64,000 nt of DNA from Bacillota bacterium (GTDB lineage Bacteria > Bacillota > Syntrophomonadia > Syntrophomonadales > Syntrophomonadaceae), in contig JAKPGY010000091.1 of the NCBI GenBank assembly GCA_029550685.1, positions 1 to 64,000 of the forward strand, written 5' to 3'. Made by a program: the position numbers and the translations under genes. Below are positions 7,591 to 16,040 of this stretch, in pieces. How positions within the stretch are numbered: the stretch's first letter is position 1; each line of letters begins with the position of its first letter. Under the pieces are notes generated by a model. It made no database searches and was not told where the DNA came from. It saw nothing but the letters and a program-made list of their open reading frames with translations.

Positions 7591-7917
7591 TCAATTCGCT
7601 TCTCGAATCATCACCAGCATCATCTTAAAAGCAGTTACCGCCAATACTGCGTGAGGATGATTAGCCGGCATGATTAACAGGTCTCCAGCCTTTACCGTGT
7701 GCGGTTCACCATCAATGCGGATTTCACCCTGGCCTTCCAGACCTAGTACCAGAGCGTCAAAAGGGGCACTATGTTCGCTCAGAGATTGACCTTGATCAAA
7801 AGCAAACAAGGTTACCGTGCCGGTTTTCTCATTAACCAGGGTACGGCTGACTACCGCACCAGGCTGTACTTCTACTAATTCAGCTGCAACCCAGACTCCC
7901 GAGAGTTTTTCTGCCAT
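7591..7917 (-). CDS. Small cupin-domain protein
   Basis: A 108-residue single-domain cupin. The two cupin motifs are seen as EHSAPFDALVLGLEGQGEI and the later GDLLIMPANHPHAVLA, with histidines that could bind a metal. Such proteins are metal-binding enzymes or sensors of unknown substrate. ATG 7917 follows AAAGGAGGAATATTG; a TTG codon one position earlier is the alternative. It lies 51 bases after hcp on the same strand, so it may belong to the hcp stress unit. Confidence 0.82.
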   Translation of the reverse strand: MAEKLSGVWVAAELVEVQPGAVVSRTLVNEKTGTVTLFAFDQGQSLSEHSAPFDALVLGLEGQGEIRIDGEPHTVKAGDLLIMPANHPHAVLAVTAFKMMLVMIREAN

Positions 7918-7971
7918 CAATATTCCTCCTTTGCATTTCAGGGGCAGCGGCAGCTGCCCCCTTTATTATAC

Positions 7972-9582
7972 CTATTTGAGAATCGCATTCAGGTCTTCTT
8001 GGGCAGTAGTGATAGGTTTGATCCCAAAGTTTTCTACCAGTACGTTTAGTACACCCGGCGAAATGAAGGCCGGCAGACTCGGTCCCAGTCGAATGTCCTT
8101 AATTCCCAGGTATAATAGACTGAGCAATACGGACACAGCTTTTTGTTCGTACCAGGACAATACCAGGGACAGGGGCAGTTCATTTACTCCACATTGGAAA
8201 GCATCTGCCAGGGCCAATGCTATTTTAACCGCTGAAAAGGCATCATTGCATTGCCCGCAATCCAGCAACCGGGGTATCCCACCAATTTGCCCCAGATTAT
8301 GGTCGAAAAACCTAAACTTGCCGCATCCCAGGGTCAGAATAACGGTATCCGCAGGTGACTGGTCAACCAATTCGGTGTAGTAATTGCGTCCGGCTTTGGC
8401 ACCATCGCATCCCCCCACCAGCAAGAAGTGGCGAATGTCTCCGGATTTAACTGCGTTAATTATAGTATCTGCTATACCGATAACCGTATGGTGGGCAAAT
8501 CCTACCATTACCGAACCCGCTTCCAAATCTTCAGGGAAACCTGGCATTTCCAGTGCTTTCTCAATAATAAGGTCATACTCCCCATTGGGCACATAGGTCA
8601 CACCCGGCCAGGCCACCGGCCCGGTAGTAAAGATGTTTCCTTTATAACTATCCCGGGGTTCCTGAATACAGTTGGTAGTCATTAATATAGCACCCGGAAA
8701 TTCAGCAAATTCATTACGCTGATTCTGCCAGGCGGTACCATAATGCCCCACCAAATGAGGATACTTTTTCAATTCCGGATAACCATGGGCCGGCAGCATT
8801 TCCCCGTGGGTATAAACATTTATTCCAGTTCCCAGAGTAGCTTCCAGCAGTCCCTGCAGGTCGTGCAGATCATGACCTGATACCAGTATAGCTTTACCCT
8901 TTTTGTGTCCCAGCGGAACAGAAGTAGGCACTGGATGCCCGTAGCTTCCAGTATTGGCTGCATCTAAAAGCTCCATAGTCAGCAGGTTAATCTCACCGCA
9001 TTTCAATACCATATCTAACCAGAAGGATAAATCCTTACTGCGGTCGTTTACTGCCGACAGAGCCTGATGTACAAATTCATAGATGCGTTGATCTTCTTTT
9101 CCCAGTACCTGTGCGTGATGAGCATAAGCTGCTACTCCTTTAATTCCATGCACTAAAATCTGCTGCAGGGAATTAATGTCTTCAGGCTGGGCTAAATCTA
9201 CCAGGTATCCAACCCTCTCCCCGGCTTCTACAAGTTCAGAAACGGTTTGCCCTTTTATCTCCATTACAGAGTTTTCTACGGCAACACCAGCTTGCTGTAA
9301 CTGTTGTTGATATTTTATTGCCTGATGAATATAGGTCTGCAGGCTTTCCGGGTCAAAATTGACGTTGGTTAAGGTGGCAAACAATGCATCCATGGTAAAC
9401 CGGTTAATTTCCTCAGCAACTTCAATTCCTTGCGCCCGGGCAGCCTGGGCATATTTGCTCAAGTCCTGCAGAGTGTGCAGCAATAAATCCTGCATTGCTG
9501 CTGCGTCCGGTTTTTTGCCGCAGACACCAACCACGGTGCAAGCTACCCCTTTTGAAGTCTGTTCACACTGGTTACAATACAT
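7972..9582 (-). CDS. hcp: Hybrid cluster protein (hydroxylamine/NO reductase)
   Basis: A 536-residue hybrid cluster (prismane) protein. The N-terminal Cx2Cx8Cx5C motif (C3, C6, C15, C21) is the class I form found in strict anaerobes. Later segments such as TNCIQEP, LGCGKFRFFD and GGIPRLLDCGQCND supply ligands to the 4Fe-2O-2S hybrid cluster. The family reduces hydroxylamine and, in later work, nitric oxide, and protects anaerobes from nitrosative stress. It lies next to an Rrf2 regulator on the same strand, the usual arrangement for NO- or Fe-S-responsive control. Start ATG 9582 has GAGAGGAGGAAAAG upstream. Confidence 0.95.
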   Translation of the reverse strand: MYCNQCEQTSKGVACTVVGVCGKKPDAAAMQDLLLHTLQDLSKYAQAARAQGIEVAEEINRFTMDALFATLTNVNFDPESLQTYIHQAIKYQQQLQQAGVAVENSVMEIKGQTVSELVEAGERVGYLVDLAQPEDINSLQQILVHGIKGVAAYAHHAQVLGKEDQRIYEFVHQALSAVNDRSKDLSFWLDMVLKCGEINLLTMELLDAANTGSYGHPVPTSVPLGHKKGKAILVSGHDLHDLQGLLEATLGTGINVYTHGEMLPAHGYPELKKYPHLVGHYGTAWQNQRNEFAEFPGAILMTTNCIQEPRDSYKGNIFTTGPVAWPGVTYVPNGEYDLIIEKALEMPGFPEDLEAGSVMVGFAHHTVIGIADTIINAVKSGDIRHFLLVGGCDGAKAGRNYYTELVDQSPADTVILTLGCGKFRFFDHNLGQIGGIPRLLDCGQCNDAFSAVKIALALADAFQCGVNELPLSLVLSWYEQKAVSVLLSLLYLGIKDIRLGPSLPAFISPGVLNVLVENFGIKPITTAQEDLNAILK

Positions 9583-9683
9583 TTTCTTTTCCTCCTCTCA
9601 ACATACAGCACGTTATAGATATTTTGCACCTTTTTTATCCCCTTTGAGAGCAAACCCTTTACCCAGGGTGGTTTAAATAGCAA

Positions 9684-10088
9684 CTACATAGACTTCAACA
9701 TTTCAGCCAGCGATTGTCTCTGTAATTCAGCCATTAAAGCATCCTGGGCTCTTTGGAAAACCTGCTTGGAAGGACAGGTAGGCTGGTTTGGACATTTATA
9801 AGCAGGGGACAGGCATACATTTAAACAAATCGGGCCCTCTACGGCAGTAATAATATCCAGCATAGTTATCTGTTCTGCCGGTCTGGCCAGTCTGACACCT
9901 CCGCCGGTACCCCGTTGAGTGACAACCAGATCCGCTAGTGCCAGCAGCTTAATGGTTTTTTTCAGAAAATCCTCAGGTATATCCTGTCGTTCTGATATGA
10001 AACGAGTGGACAGGATCTCTCCTCCGGGGGCTCTGGCTAACTCCAGCATAGTACGGATAGCATATTCGGTTTGTCGAGTGATTTGCAT
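9684..10088 (-). CDS. Rrf2-family transcriptional regulator
   Basis: A 134-residue winged-helix regulator. QITRQTEYAIRTMLELA begins the DNA-binding domain and the GTGGGVRLARP wing follows. Cysteines C88, C92, C99 and C105 lie in the region where IscR and NsrR hold a Fe-S cluster. It likely senses NO or Fe-S status and controls hcp, which starts about 100 bases downstream on the same strand. ATG 10088 fits an AGAGG site 8 bases away; a TTG two codons earlier is possible. A perfect GGATAA-TTT-TTATCC palindrome just upstream may be its own operator. Confidence 0.9.
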   Translation of the reverse strand: MQITRQTEYAIRTMLELARAPGGEILSTRFISERQDIPEDFLKKTIKLLALADLVVTQRGTGGGVRLARPAEQITMLDIITAVEGPICLNVCLSPAYKCPNQPTCPSKQVFQRAQDALMAELQRQSLAEMLKSM

Positions 10089-10110
10089 AGCCAACGCCTC
10101 TTTTGTTTGT

Positions 10111-10125
10111 GGATAATTTTTATCC
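10111..10125. promoter_or_regulatory. Palindrome upstream of Rrf2 gene, candidate operator
   Basis: GGATAA and TTATCC form a perfect inverted repeat around TTT, 23 bases before the Rrf2 start. A related TTTTATCCCC stretch lies upstream of hcp (about 9635-9644 on the forward strand). The remaining gap to 10401 is AT-rich and must hold divergent promoters; no ORF is seen. Confidence 0.35.
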
Positions 10126-10401
10126 TCTTTATCTATTAGTAATTTTATATGAGGAAATATTTTTCTGCAACTCTTTTTTGCATTTTTTCCTGCCTAATAA
10201 ATACTCTCCAGCTTTCTAGTTCAGTGGCAAGCAAGCAACCTGACACGGATTAATTTACAGAATTTTTTATTTTTTCTGGCAGGTATATATTATCATCGCA
10301 TCGTATTATCTTATAATAATTAATCGCAGCGGTCCGCAGAAAGGAGGTTTAAGGTCAAAGCGGCGGCGATCAACACTAATTTCTTGGGAGGGGTTAACGC
10401 A

Positions 10402-11724
10402 ATGCTAAGCAGATGGCAGGAACTATATAAACAGAAATTAACTAGTCCTGAAGAGGCCGCTCGTTTAGTTCAAAACGGCGACCTGATTGTAGCACCTTTA
10501 TCCAACGGTCAGCCCCTGGCTCTGATTAATGCTGTGGCCAAGCGAATCAGAGACGGTGAAGTTGAAGACCTAACCTATGTCAGCGGTGTGGATGTACGTT
10601 GGTTCGACCTGTACCACCCGGATCTGGTGGGGAAAGTCACTATTGATTCGGGCTTCGTTTCTCCTGCCACTCGTCAAGGAGTTGGTCAGGGGATTTTCAC
10701 CTATACCCCTTGCCGTTTAGGAGAAGCTGTAGATATGGTCACCAGATGCCGTAACTGCAACATTAGCAGCTTGGTAGTATCCCCCATGGATAAACACGGC
10801 TTTTTCAGCACAGGATGCAATGTGGACTGGGGTTGGGAAACCGCCAAGACCGGCAACCCTCGCCACATAGTAGTAGAAGTCAATGAAAACATGCCGCGCA
10901 CCTATGGACATAACCAGCTGCACATAACCGAGGTCAGTGCTGTAGTGGAAAATCATATTCCTCTGTTCGAATTACCAGAGATCCCCATTAGCAAAGAAGA
11001 TGAAATTATCGGCCATTATATTGCCGACATGATTGAAGACGGTTCCTGCATTCAAATTGGCATCGGCGGCATGCCTAATGCTATCGCCAAATTTTTGGTG
11101 GATAAAAAGGATCTAGGGGTTCATTCCGAGATGCTCACCGACAGTATGGTGGATCTTTACTATGCTGGAGCTATTACCTGTGAGAAAAAGAATTTTATGC
11201 CCTACAAATGGATTGGCTCTTTTGCTTTAGGCAGTCGCAAACTATACGATTTTATAGATAACAATCCCATGGTGGAAATGCACTCCACCAAATTTGTTAA
11301 TGATCCAGTGGTTATCGGATATAACGATAATCTGATATCGGTAAATGCTACCTTTGAAGTTGATTTAACAGGACAATGTGCTTCGGAATCTATTGGCCCG
11401 GTACAATATTCTGGAACGGGAGGACAACTGGACTTTGTTCAAGGTGCCTGGCGTTCCAAAGGCGGCAAATCATTCCTAACTCTGTATTCAACTTACACTG
11501 ACAAGGAAGGGAATAGACGTTCCAAGATAGTCCCCACCATATCCCCTGGTATGTTTACTACCGTATCCCGCACCGATGTTCAATATGTGGTTACTGAATA
11601 TGGAGTGGCCTATTTGAAAGGGCAGAACCTCCGTACTAGGGTCAAAGAATTAATCAGAATAGCTCACCCCGATTTTCGTGACTGGTTACAGTTTGAAGCC
11701 CGTCGTCTCCACTACATCCTTTAA
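10402..11724 (+). CDS. Acetyl-CoA hydrolase/transferase family CoA transferase (copy 2)
   Basis: A 440-residue paralogue of the enzyme at 206-1546, recognisably the same along its whole length. The GIGGMPNA loop is at 220-227 and the likely catalytic E243 is in HSEM. Unlike copy 1 it is a single-gene unit, with its own upstream region and a strong terminator after it. The start is ATG 10402 behind GGGAGGGG; the TTG at 10384 overlaps that site. It probably serves exchange of CoA among short-chain acids (butyrate, acetate or related). Differences outside the active site may reflect a different acid. Confidence 0.92.
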   Translation: MLSRWQELYKQKLTSPEEAARLVQNGDLIVAPLSNGQPLALINAVAKRIRDGEVEDLTYVSGVDVRWFDLYHPDLVGKVTIDSGFVSPATRQGVGQGIFTYTPCRLGEAVDMVTRCRNCNISSLVVSPMDKHGFFSTGCNVDWGWETAKTGNPRHIVVEVNENMPRTYGHNQLHITEVSAVVENHIPLFELPEIPISKEDEIIGHYIADMIEDGSCIQIGIGGMPNAIAKFLVDKKDLGVHSEMLTDSMVDLYYAGAITCEKKNFMPYKWIGSFALGSRKLYDFIDNNPMVEMHSTKFVNDPVVIGYNDNLISVNATFEVDLTGQCASESIGPVQYSGTGGQLDFVQGAWRSKGGKSFLTLYSTYTDKEGNRRSKIVPTISPGMFTTVSRTDVQYVVTEYGVAYLKGQNLRTRVKELIRIAHPDFRDWLQFEARRLHYIL

Positions 11725-11734
11725 TATACAAAAT

Positions 11735-11778
11735 ATAAAAAAGGGTAAGGAGAAATCGCTCTCCTCCACCCTTTTTTA
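11735..11778. terminator. Bidirectional terminator between converging genes
   Basis: GGGTAAGGAG pairs imperfectly with CTCCTCCACCC, flanked by A6 on the left and T6 on the right. It can therefore stop both the CoA transferase from the left and the cysteine desulfurase operon from the right. Confidence 0.8.
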
Positions 11779-11797
11779 TTTATATTATGATGCTTTA

Positions 11798-12946
11798 CTA
11801 CTGCCGTTTGGCCAGCTGGTACACACTTTTTATAACCTTATCTATGTCCTCCGCAGTGGTAAAGAAGCCGGGACTAAGCCGGCAGGAACCACTTTCAAAG
11901 GTACCGATAGTCTGATGAGCCAGAGGAGCACAGTGCAGACCCGCTCTGGTTATAATACCGAACTCATAATCCAGATTGAGACTTAGTTCCCCGCAATCCA
12001 TCCCTTCAACATTCATCGCCACTACTGCGGTACGCTGTTTAAGGTCTGAAGGGCCATAAAGAGCAACTCCAGAAATAGATGACAGACCTTCGATCAACTG
12101 TTCCAACAAAGCCTGCTCTTTCTGATATATGGTATCCAGGCCTGTTTCTTCTATGAACCGAATCCCCGCCAGCAACCCGGCCAAACCCGGAGTATTAAGG
12201 GTACCGCTTTCCAGGCTGTCCGGCATTAATTCCGGGTGTTCCAGGTATTCAGAAAACGATCCGGTTCCGCCTTGCCGGAGCGGGTTAACCGTTAATCCGG
12301 GACGTACATAAAGACCGCCGGTTCCCTGCGGTCCTAACAAGCCTTTATGGCCGGTGAAAGCCAGTAAATCAATATGGGCTCTTTCTACATCAATAGGCAG
12401 AATTCCGGCAGTCTGAGCACTGTCCACCATAAAGAGAATATTTTCCTGGCGGGCTATTTTACCAACCTCTTCAATGGGCATGATGGTTCCTATTAAATTG
12501 GATGCGTGCAGCATACAAATCATGCGGGTATTAGACTTGATGGCTTTGCGTATATCTTCCGGATCCAGCCGACCTTCCGGGTCGCAGGGCACAGCGGTCC
12601 ATTCCACACCCTGCTGGCTTAAAAAATACAGGGGGCGGGCTACCGCATTATGCTCCATACTGGTGGTAATAACGTGATCACCGGGTCGCAGTATCCCCTT
12701 CAGCCCGATGTTGAGGGCATCGGTTATATTGAAGGTAAATGCTATACGCGAACTATCCTCTATATTAAATAATTTAGCCAGTGCTTCTCGCGTTTGCAGG
12801 ACCACAGACCCTGCTTCCAAAGTTGATCTACTGCTTCCCCGCCCTGGATTTCCTCCCATGAATCTGTTGAAACGGTCCACCGCATCATAGACCGCTTCAG
12901 GTTTAGGATACGAGGTGGCAGCATTGTCCATATAGGTGACTTCCAC
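11798..12946 (-). CDS. Cysteine desulfurase family protein (class V aminotransferase fold)
   Basis: A 382-residue PLP enzyme. YMDNAATSYPKP opens the fold, FTGHKG holds the PLP lysine K201, and RAGLHCAP near residue 335 carries the mobile catalytic cysteine that takes sulfur from cysteine. It belongs to the variant desulfurase family often beside YedF and 2-hydroxyacyl-CoA dehydratase-like genes, not to the housekeeping iscS. It is last in a five-gene operon, 17 bases after yedF. It likely supplies sulfur (or selenium) for the operon's iron-sulfur proteins. The start is GTG 12946. Confidence 0.88.
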   Translation of the reverse strand: MEVTYMDNAATSYPKPEAVYDAVDRFNRFMGGNPGRGSSRSTLEAGSVVLQTREALAKLFNIEDSSRIAFTFNITDALNIGLKGILRPGDHVITTSMEHNAVARPLYFLSQQGVEWTAVPCDPEGRLDPEDIRKAIKSNTRMICMLHASNLIGTIMPIEEVGKIARQENILFMVDSAQTAGILPIDVERAHIDLLAFTGHKGLLGPQGTGGLYVRPGLTVNPLRQGGTGSFSEYLEHPELMPDSLESGTLNTPGLAGLLAGIRFIEETGLDTIYQKEQALLEQLIEGLSSISGVALYGPSDLKQRTAVVAMNVEGMDCGELSLNLDYEFGIITRAGLHCAPLAHQTIGTFESGSCRLSPGFFTTAEDIDKVIKSVYQLAKRQ

Positions 12947-12962
12947 CGTATACTTTCCTTTC

Positions 12963-13544
12963 TTAAAGAGTTATACTGCGGCTAGCCCGGCTTAGTATTT
13001 CAGTGGCCGTGTACATGTTGGTAATTTCCCCTACCGCCAGTTTGTCCTTCAGTCCATAGAAGTCAAGGCAAGTGCCGCAGGATAGTACCTTTACCCCTTC
13101 GCGGCTAAGTCCCTGTAAAATTTCCAGTACTTCCGAACCTTCCGTAGTCAGAAAAACCCCGCTGTTCATAAAAATTATATTTTTTACCCGCCCGCTTAAT
13201 TCATTAAGAGTATACAGAAAACTGCGCATCAAAATTCCACCCAGTTCCTCATTGCCCTGGCCTAAATACCGGCTGGTAATCAAAACAGCTACGTCCTCTT
13301 GCATGTCAGCTGCTTCGGCTGTCATTTGCCCGGAGCGAATCATAGTGATGTAGTAATCGCCTTCCTTATTCTCAACTTCTACCTCGAATCCTTGGCTCTT
13401 GGCCAGTTTGGTTACGTTTTCCAGGGCAGCGGTTTGATCAACAATGGTTACCAAACGGTCTACCTGTCCTTCATCCATAGCCCGTTTGGTCATAATAACC
13501 GGTTCCGGGCAGTTCAGTCCGCGTGCATCAACAATTCGGCTCAT
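12963..13544 (-). CDS. yedF: Sulfurtransferase-like selenium metabolism protein YedF
   Basis: A 193-residue two-domain protein. Residues 1 to about 75 are a TusA/SirA-like domain with RGLNCPEPV, where C12 would carry a persulfide. The rest is DsrE-like, with FMNSGVFLTTEGS and SCGTCLDFYG. The family tracks selenium use in bacteria and is thought to relay sulfur or selenium; no reaction is proven. ATG 13544 is preferred over upstream GTG because of the AGAGGTG spacing. It lies between the small Cys protein and the desulfurase, a natural donor-acceptor pair. Confidence 0.88.
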   Translation of the reverse strand: MSRIVDARGLNCPEPVIMTKRAMDEGQVDRLVTIVDQTAALENVTKLAKSQGFEVEVENKEGDYYITMIRSGQMTAEAADMQEDVAVLITSRYLGQGNEELGGILMRSFLYTLNELSGRVKNIIFMNSGVFLTTEGSEVLEILQGLSREGVKVLSCGTCLDFYGLKDKLAVGEITNMYTATEILSRASRSITL

Positions 13545-13602
13545 GATCAACACCTCTTTATATTACTATTGAGATTTACTCTAGAAGCTTACTATAAAAA
13601 AC

Positions 13603-13821
13603 TTACCCCATTTGGGCGGCCCGATTCAATTCGATTAATAGTTCTTCATGATCCAGGGGAATAATTCGTGTAACCTCTTCCAAGGTACAGAACAGGTAGT
13701 CACACAACAAACATACCTGAGTCTGTTCTTCATAGCGGCGAAATACCGCTTCTGTCCTGGGATAGTTGTAGACTATGTCCAGCAGCTGATCTTTGCCGCT
13801 AATAACCGAACCTGAGCTCAC
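13603..13821 (-). CDS. Small DUF1858-like cysteine protein
   Basis: A 72-residue protein with the look of the DUF1858 family: a helical N-terminus (QLLDIVYNYPRTEAVFRRYEE), then CLLCDYLFCTLEEV, and an end in LLIELN. DUF1858 proteins are small helical proteins associated with redox enzymes, some near hybrid cluster genes. The GTG start shares one base with the stop of the activase gene, so translation is probably coupled. It may carry a redox disulfide or deliver sulfur within the operon. No homologue with a proven function comes to mind. Confidence 0.7.
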   Translation of the reverse strand: MSSGSVISGKDQLLDIVYNYPRTEAVFRRYEEQTQVCLLCDYLFCTLEEVTRIIPLDHEELLIELNRAAQMG

Positions 13822-14582
13822 TAACTTTCACTTCCTATCAAGGCCGCTCCCAGTGCACCAGTATACTGGCACATCTCTGGTACCAGTACCGTACAGCCTA
13901 ATTCCTGTTCCAGAGCTCTTTTTATACCTTGGTTCATGGCCACGCCTCCAGTAAAGGCCACTTCACCAACAATCCCCAATCTCTTGGCCATGGCCGCAAC
14001 TTTCTTGCCTACCGAACGGTGCAGACCGGCTATAATGCCGCCCTTGTCAACACCCTGAGCCAGGAGTCCTATAATCTCTGATTCGGCAAAAACTGTACAC
14101 ATACTATTGATATCCACCGCTTGCTCCGGATTTTCCCCATCAGATAGCTCGCTGACATCCAGCCCCAGGGCGTTGGCCATTACCTGCAGAAACCGTCCTG
14201 TGCCAGCAGCGCATTTATCGTTCATGACAAAGTCAACTACCCGGCCCTGACTGTCAATCTGAATAACTTTACTGTCCTGACCACCGATGTCAATGATAGT
14301 ACGAACCTGCGGGTACAGAGCCGCCACACCGCGAGCATGGCATTTTATTTCCGTAACCGTACGGGCAGCGTTATTAATGGCTACTCGTCCATACCCTGTT
14401 ACAGTAATATTGTGCACAGCGTGATCCGAATAGCCAGCGCTCTGCAGTAAACAATCAATTAGCTGCTCTCCAGCATCGCGGGGACTCCAGCCGGTAGGGA
14501 TCATCATCAAGTGCTGCTGCCCCTCCTGGAGCAACACCCCCTTGGCAGCTACCGACCCAATGTCCAACCCGATAGAAATCAT
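13821..14582 (-). CDS. Acyl-CoA dehydratase activase (HgdC-type ATPase)
   Basis: A 253-residue ATPase of the BadF/BadG/HgdC type. LDIGSVAAKG is the N-terminal phosphate loop and IDIGGQDSK the second nucleotide motif. C124 in NDKCAAGTGRF and C162 in SMCTVFAES are the ligands that, in HgdC dimers, hold one 4Fe-4S cluster between subunits. It should bind ATP and drive a low-potential electron into the partner reductase. The four-base ATGA overlap with the reductase gene supports a functional pair. Confidence 0.93.
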   Translation of the reverse strand: MISIGLDIGSVAAKGVLLQEGQQHLMMIPTGWSPRDAGEQLIDCLLQSAGYSDHAVHNITVTGYGRVAINNAARTVTEIKCHARGVAALYPQVRTIIDIGGQDSKVIQIDSQGRVVDFVMNDKCAAGTGRFLQVMANALGLDVSELSDGENPEQAVDINSMCTVFAESEIIGLLAQGVDKGGIIAGLHRSVGKKVAAMAKRLGIVGEVAFTGGVAMNQGIKRALEQELGCTVLVPEMCQYTGALGAALIGSES

Positions 14583-15721
14583 TGGTTAACCATCTCCAGT
14601 AAAGCTTCAATGCGGACTTTTATGCTCTCCAGATCCGAGTTGGAGTAATCACTTTCCAGATGCAGGTGGGGAAGCCCCTTGCTTTTTACCAGCTTGCTTA
14701 CCTCATAGGCTTCAACATTATAAGTATGGCAAGCCTGCCAGGTAAGATCTATAACCGCATCCACCTTAAAATCAGCTATCATCCTCTCCAGAAGTTCCAT
14801 ACGATAGGGGTTGGGACTCATACAGGAACAGGGGATAGAAATATATTTATGGGCCAAAGCCACAATTGGATCATCAAACTCTTTACTGGTCTGCAGTTCC
14901 AAGGTCTTATAGCCAGAACAGTTTTCCATAGCTACTACATTGCCGCCTACCTCGCTGACAATGCGAATAACCTTCTCAGTACCCAGCCCCACCGGACATC
15001 CGGTAAGCAACACTCTAGGTTTACTAGGTGAAGCATCTTGGTTTTCCGTGGCATATTTGCTGTGTAACTCATTGAGCATATTGATAACTTCTTCTTTATT
15101 ACTGCTGAACCCTCGCGACCAGGTGACGGTCAGTAGATCCAGTCCACTCAGGGGAGGCGGATCCATTTGATTTAGATCACATATAGCCTTGGCAGCAGCT
15201 GTTTCCCGGTTAACGATATCAATTGCTTCCCAAATAGCATCATCAGTTATTTCTGCTTCCAGGTGTTCTTCCAGGAAGCTTCTCAGGTTACGCAATTCAT
15301 CTATCCACAGATTCATAGAAGCCTGAGTCTTATTCAAATGAGGAAGTTGCATAACGTACACCGGTTTAATTTCCTGCAGCAGCTCAAACATTTTTTTCTT
15401 GCCATCACAGGTGGTCTCTCCAATAACCACATCGGAGAAATGGAAAAACGGACAGGTATCACTGACGGCAAAGCCATAGGATGATTTAATCAATGGGCAT
15501 AAGTTACGAGGCAAGTGTTCCTCAGCCTTGGCTATGGGTTCCTCTTTGGTGCCGCATAACCCTACCGGTATGGCTCCCGCGGCCAATACTAACTCCTGGG
15601 GACAAAAAGTGCAATAAATACCAACTACCTTCTGGCCGCCTGCCTCCTTGGCATCCTTTATGCGCATAAGGCTGACTTCTCTGATCTTTAAGAAGTCTTC
15701 TACAGTTGGTTGATTGCTCAT
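14579..15721 (-). CDS. 2-hydroxyacyl-CoA dehydratase-family reductase, probable double-cubane-cluster protein
   Basis: A 380-residue protein of the HgdB/FldC/BcrC family. Cysteines cluster at C37 and C40 (YCTFCPQE), C56, C75, C90 and C105, with more at LTGCPVG, MENCSG and IPCSC. The single-subunit layout next to its own activase fits the double-cubane-cluster reductases described from Carboxydothermus, which hold an 8Fe-9S cluster and reduce small molecules at very low potential. There is no second dehydratase subunit, which argues against a true 2-hydroxyacyl-CoA dehydratase. ATG 15721 follows GAGAGGAG. This is the first gene of the five-gene operon. The substrate is unknown. Confidence 0.82.
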   Translation of the reverse strand: MSNQPTVEDFLKIREVSLMRIKDAKEAGGQKVVGIYCTFCPQELVLAAGAIPVGLCGTKEEPIAKAEEHLPRNLCPLIKSSYGFAVSDTCPFFHFSDVVIGETTCDGKKKMFELLQEIKPVYVMQLPHLNKTQASMNLWIDELRNLRSFLEEHLEAEITDDAIWEAIDIVNRETAAAKAICDLNQMDPPPLSGLDLLTVTWSRGFSSNKEEVINMLNELHSKYATENQDASPSKPRVLLTGCPVGLGTEKVIRIVSEVGGNVVAMENCSGYKTLELQTSKEFDDPIVALAHKYISIPCSCMSPNPYRMELLERMIADFKVDAVIDLTWQACHTYNVEAYEVSKLVKSKGLPHLHLESDYSNSDLESIKVRIEALLEMVNQ

Positions 15722-16040
15722 AATGCAAACTCCTCTCCTCTTACTTATGGTTAAATATATCACATTCATAGTTATAATATAAATGAATATTAGTTATAGC
15801 TCCAGGTAAGAAACCACAGCTCTATAGCGTCTTGGCTGTAGAATTATCCAGTTTATATAACTAATTGTGCATATACCGGCAGATAATGAGGCTAAATACC
15901 TCATCACCTGGCCGCAGGTTACCTGTTTAGCCGGCGATCATCAGGCAGTCGTGACCGCTATTTCCTATGTGCAGAGTTGGTTTACATCAGCCGGCAGCAG
16001 GTGTATATTGTAGTCAAAGCCTGGTACTGGAGGTATATAA
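15722..16040. other. Divergent intergenic region
   Basis: About 320 bases separate the divergent reductase operon and sir2 gene. The side next to the operon (about 15745-15800) is very AT-rich and probably holds its promoter. The rest shows no ORF or strong hairpin. Confidence 0.5.

Noticed and set aside
7014-7628. A 204-codon forward ORF opposite the CGGC protein gene
   Set aside because: It lies opposite genes with clear family motifs, has no ribosome site or recognisable domain, and its composition is that of a shadow frame.
10201-10401. Sigma-54 promoter before CoA transferase copy 2
   Set aside because: TGGCA-like sequences are present, but the matching GC at the correct ten-base spacing is not.
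12963-15721. Selenoprotein genes in the YedF operon
   Set aside because: YedF is linked to selenium use, but none of the genes shows an internal TGA within a conserved frame.
14579-15721. True (R)-2-hydroxyacyl-CoA dehydratase
   Set aside because: The alpha subunit partner and a CoA transferase or dehydrogenase of that pathway are absent next to it. The single-subunit arrangement with many cysteines fits the double-cubane group better.
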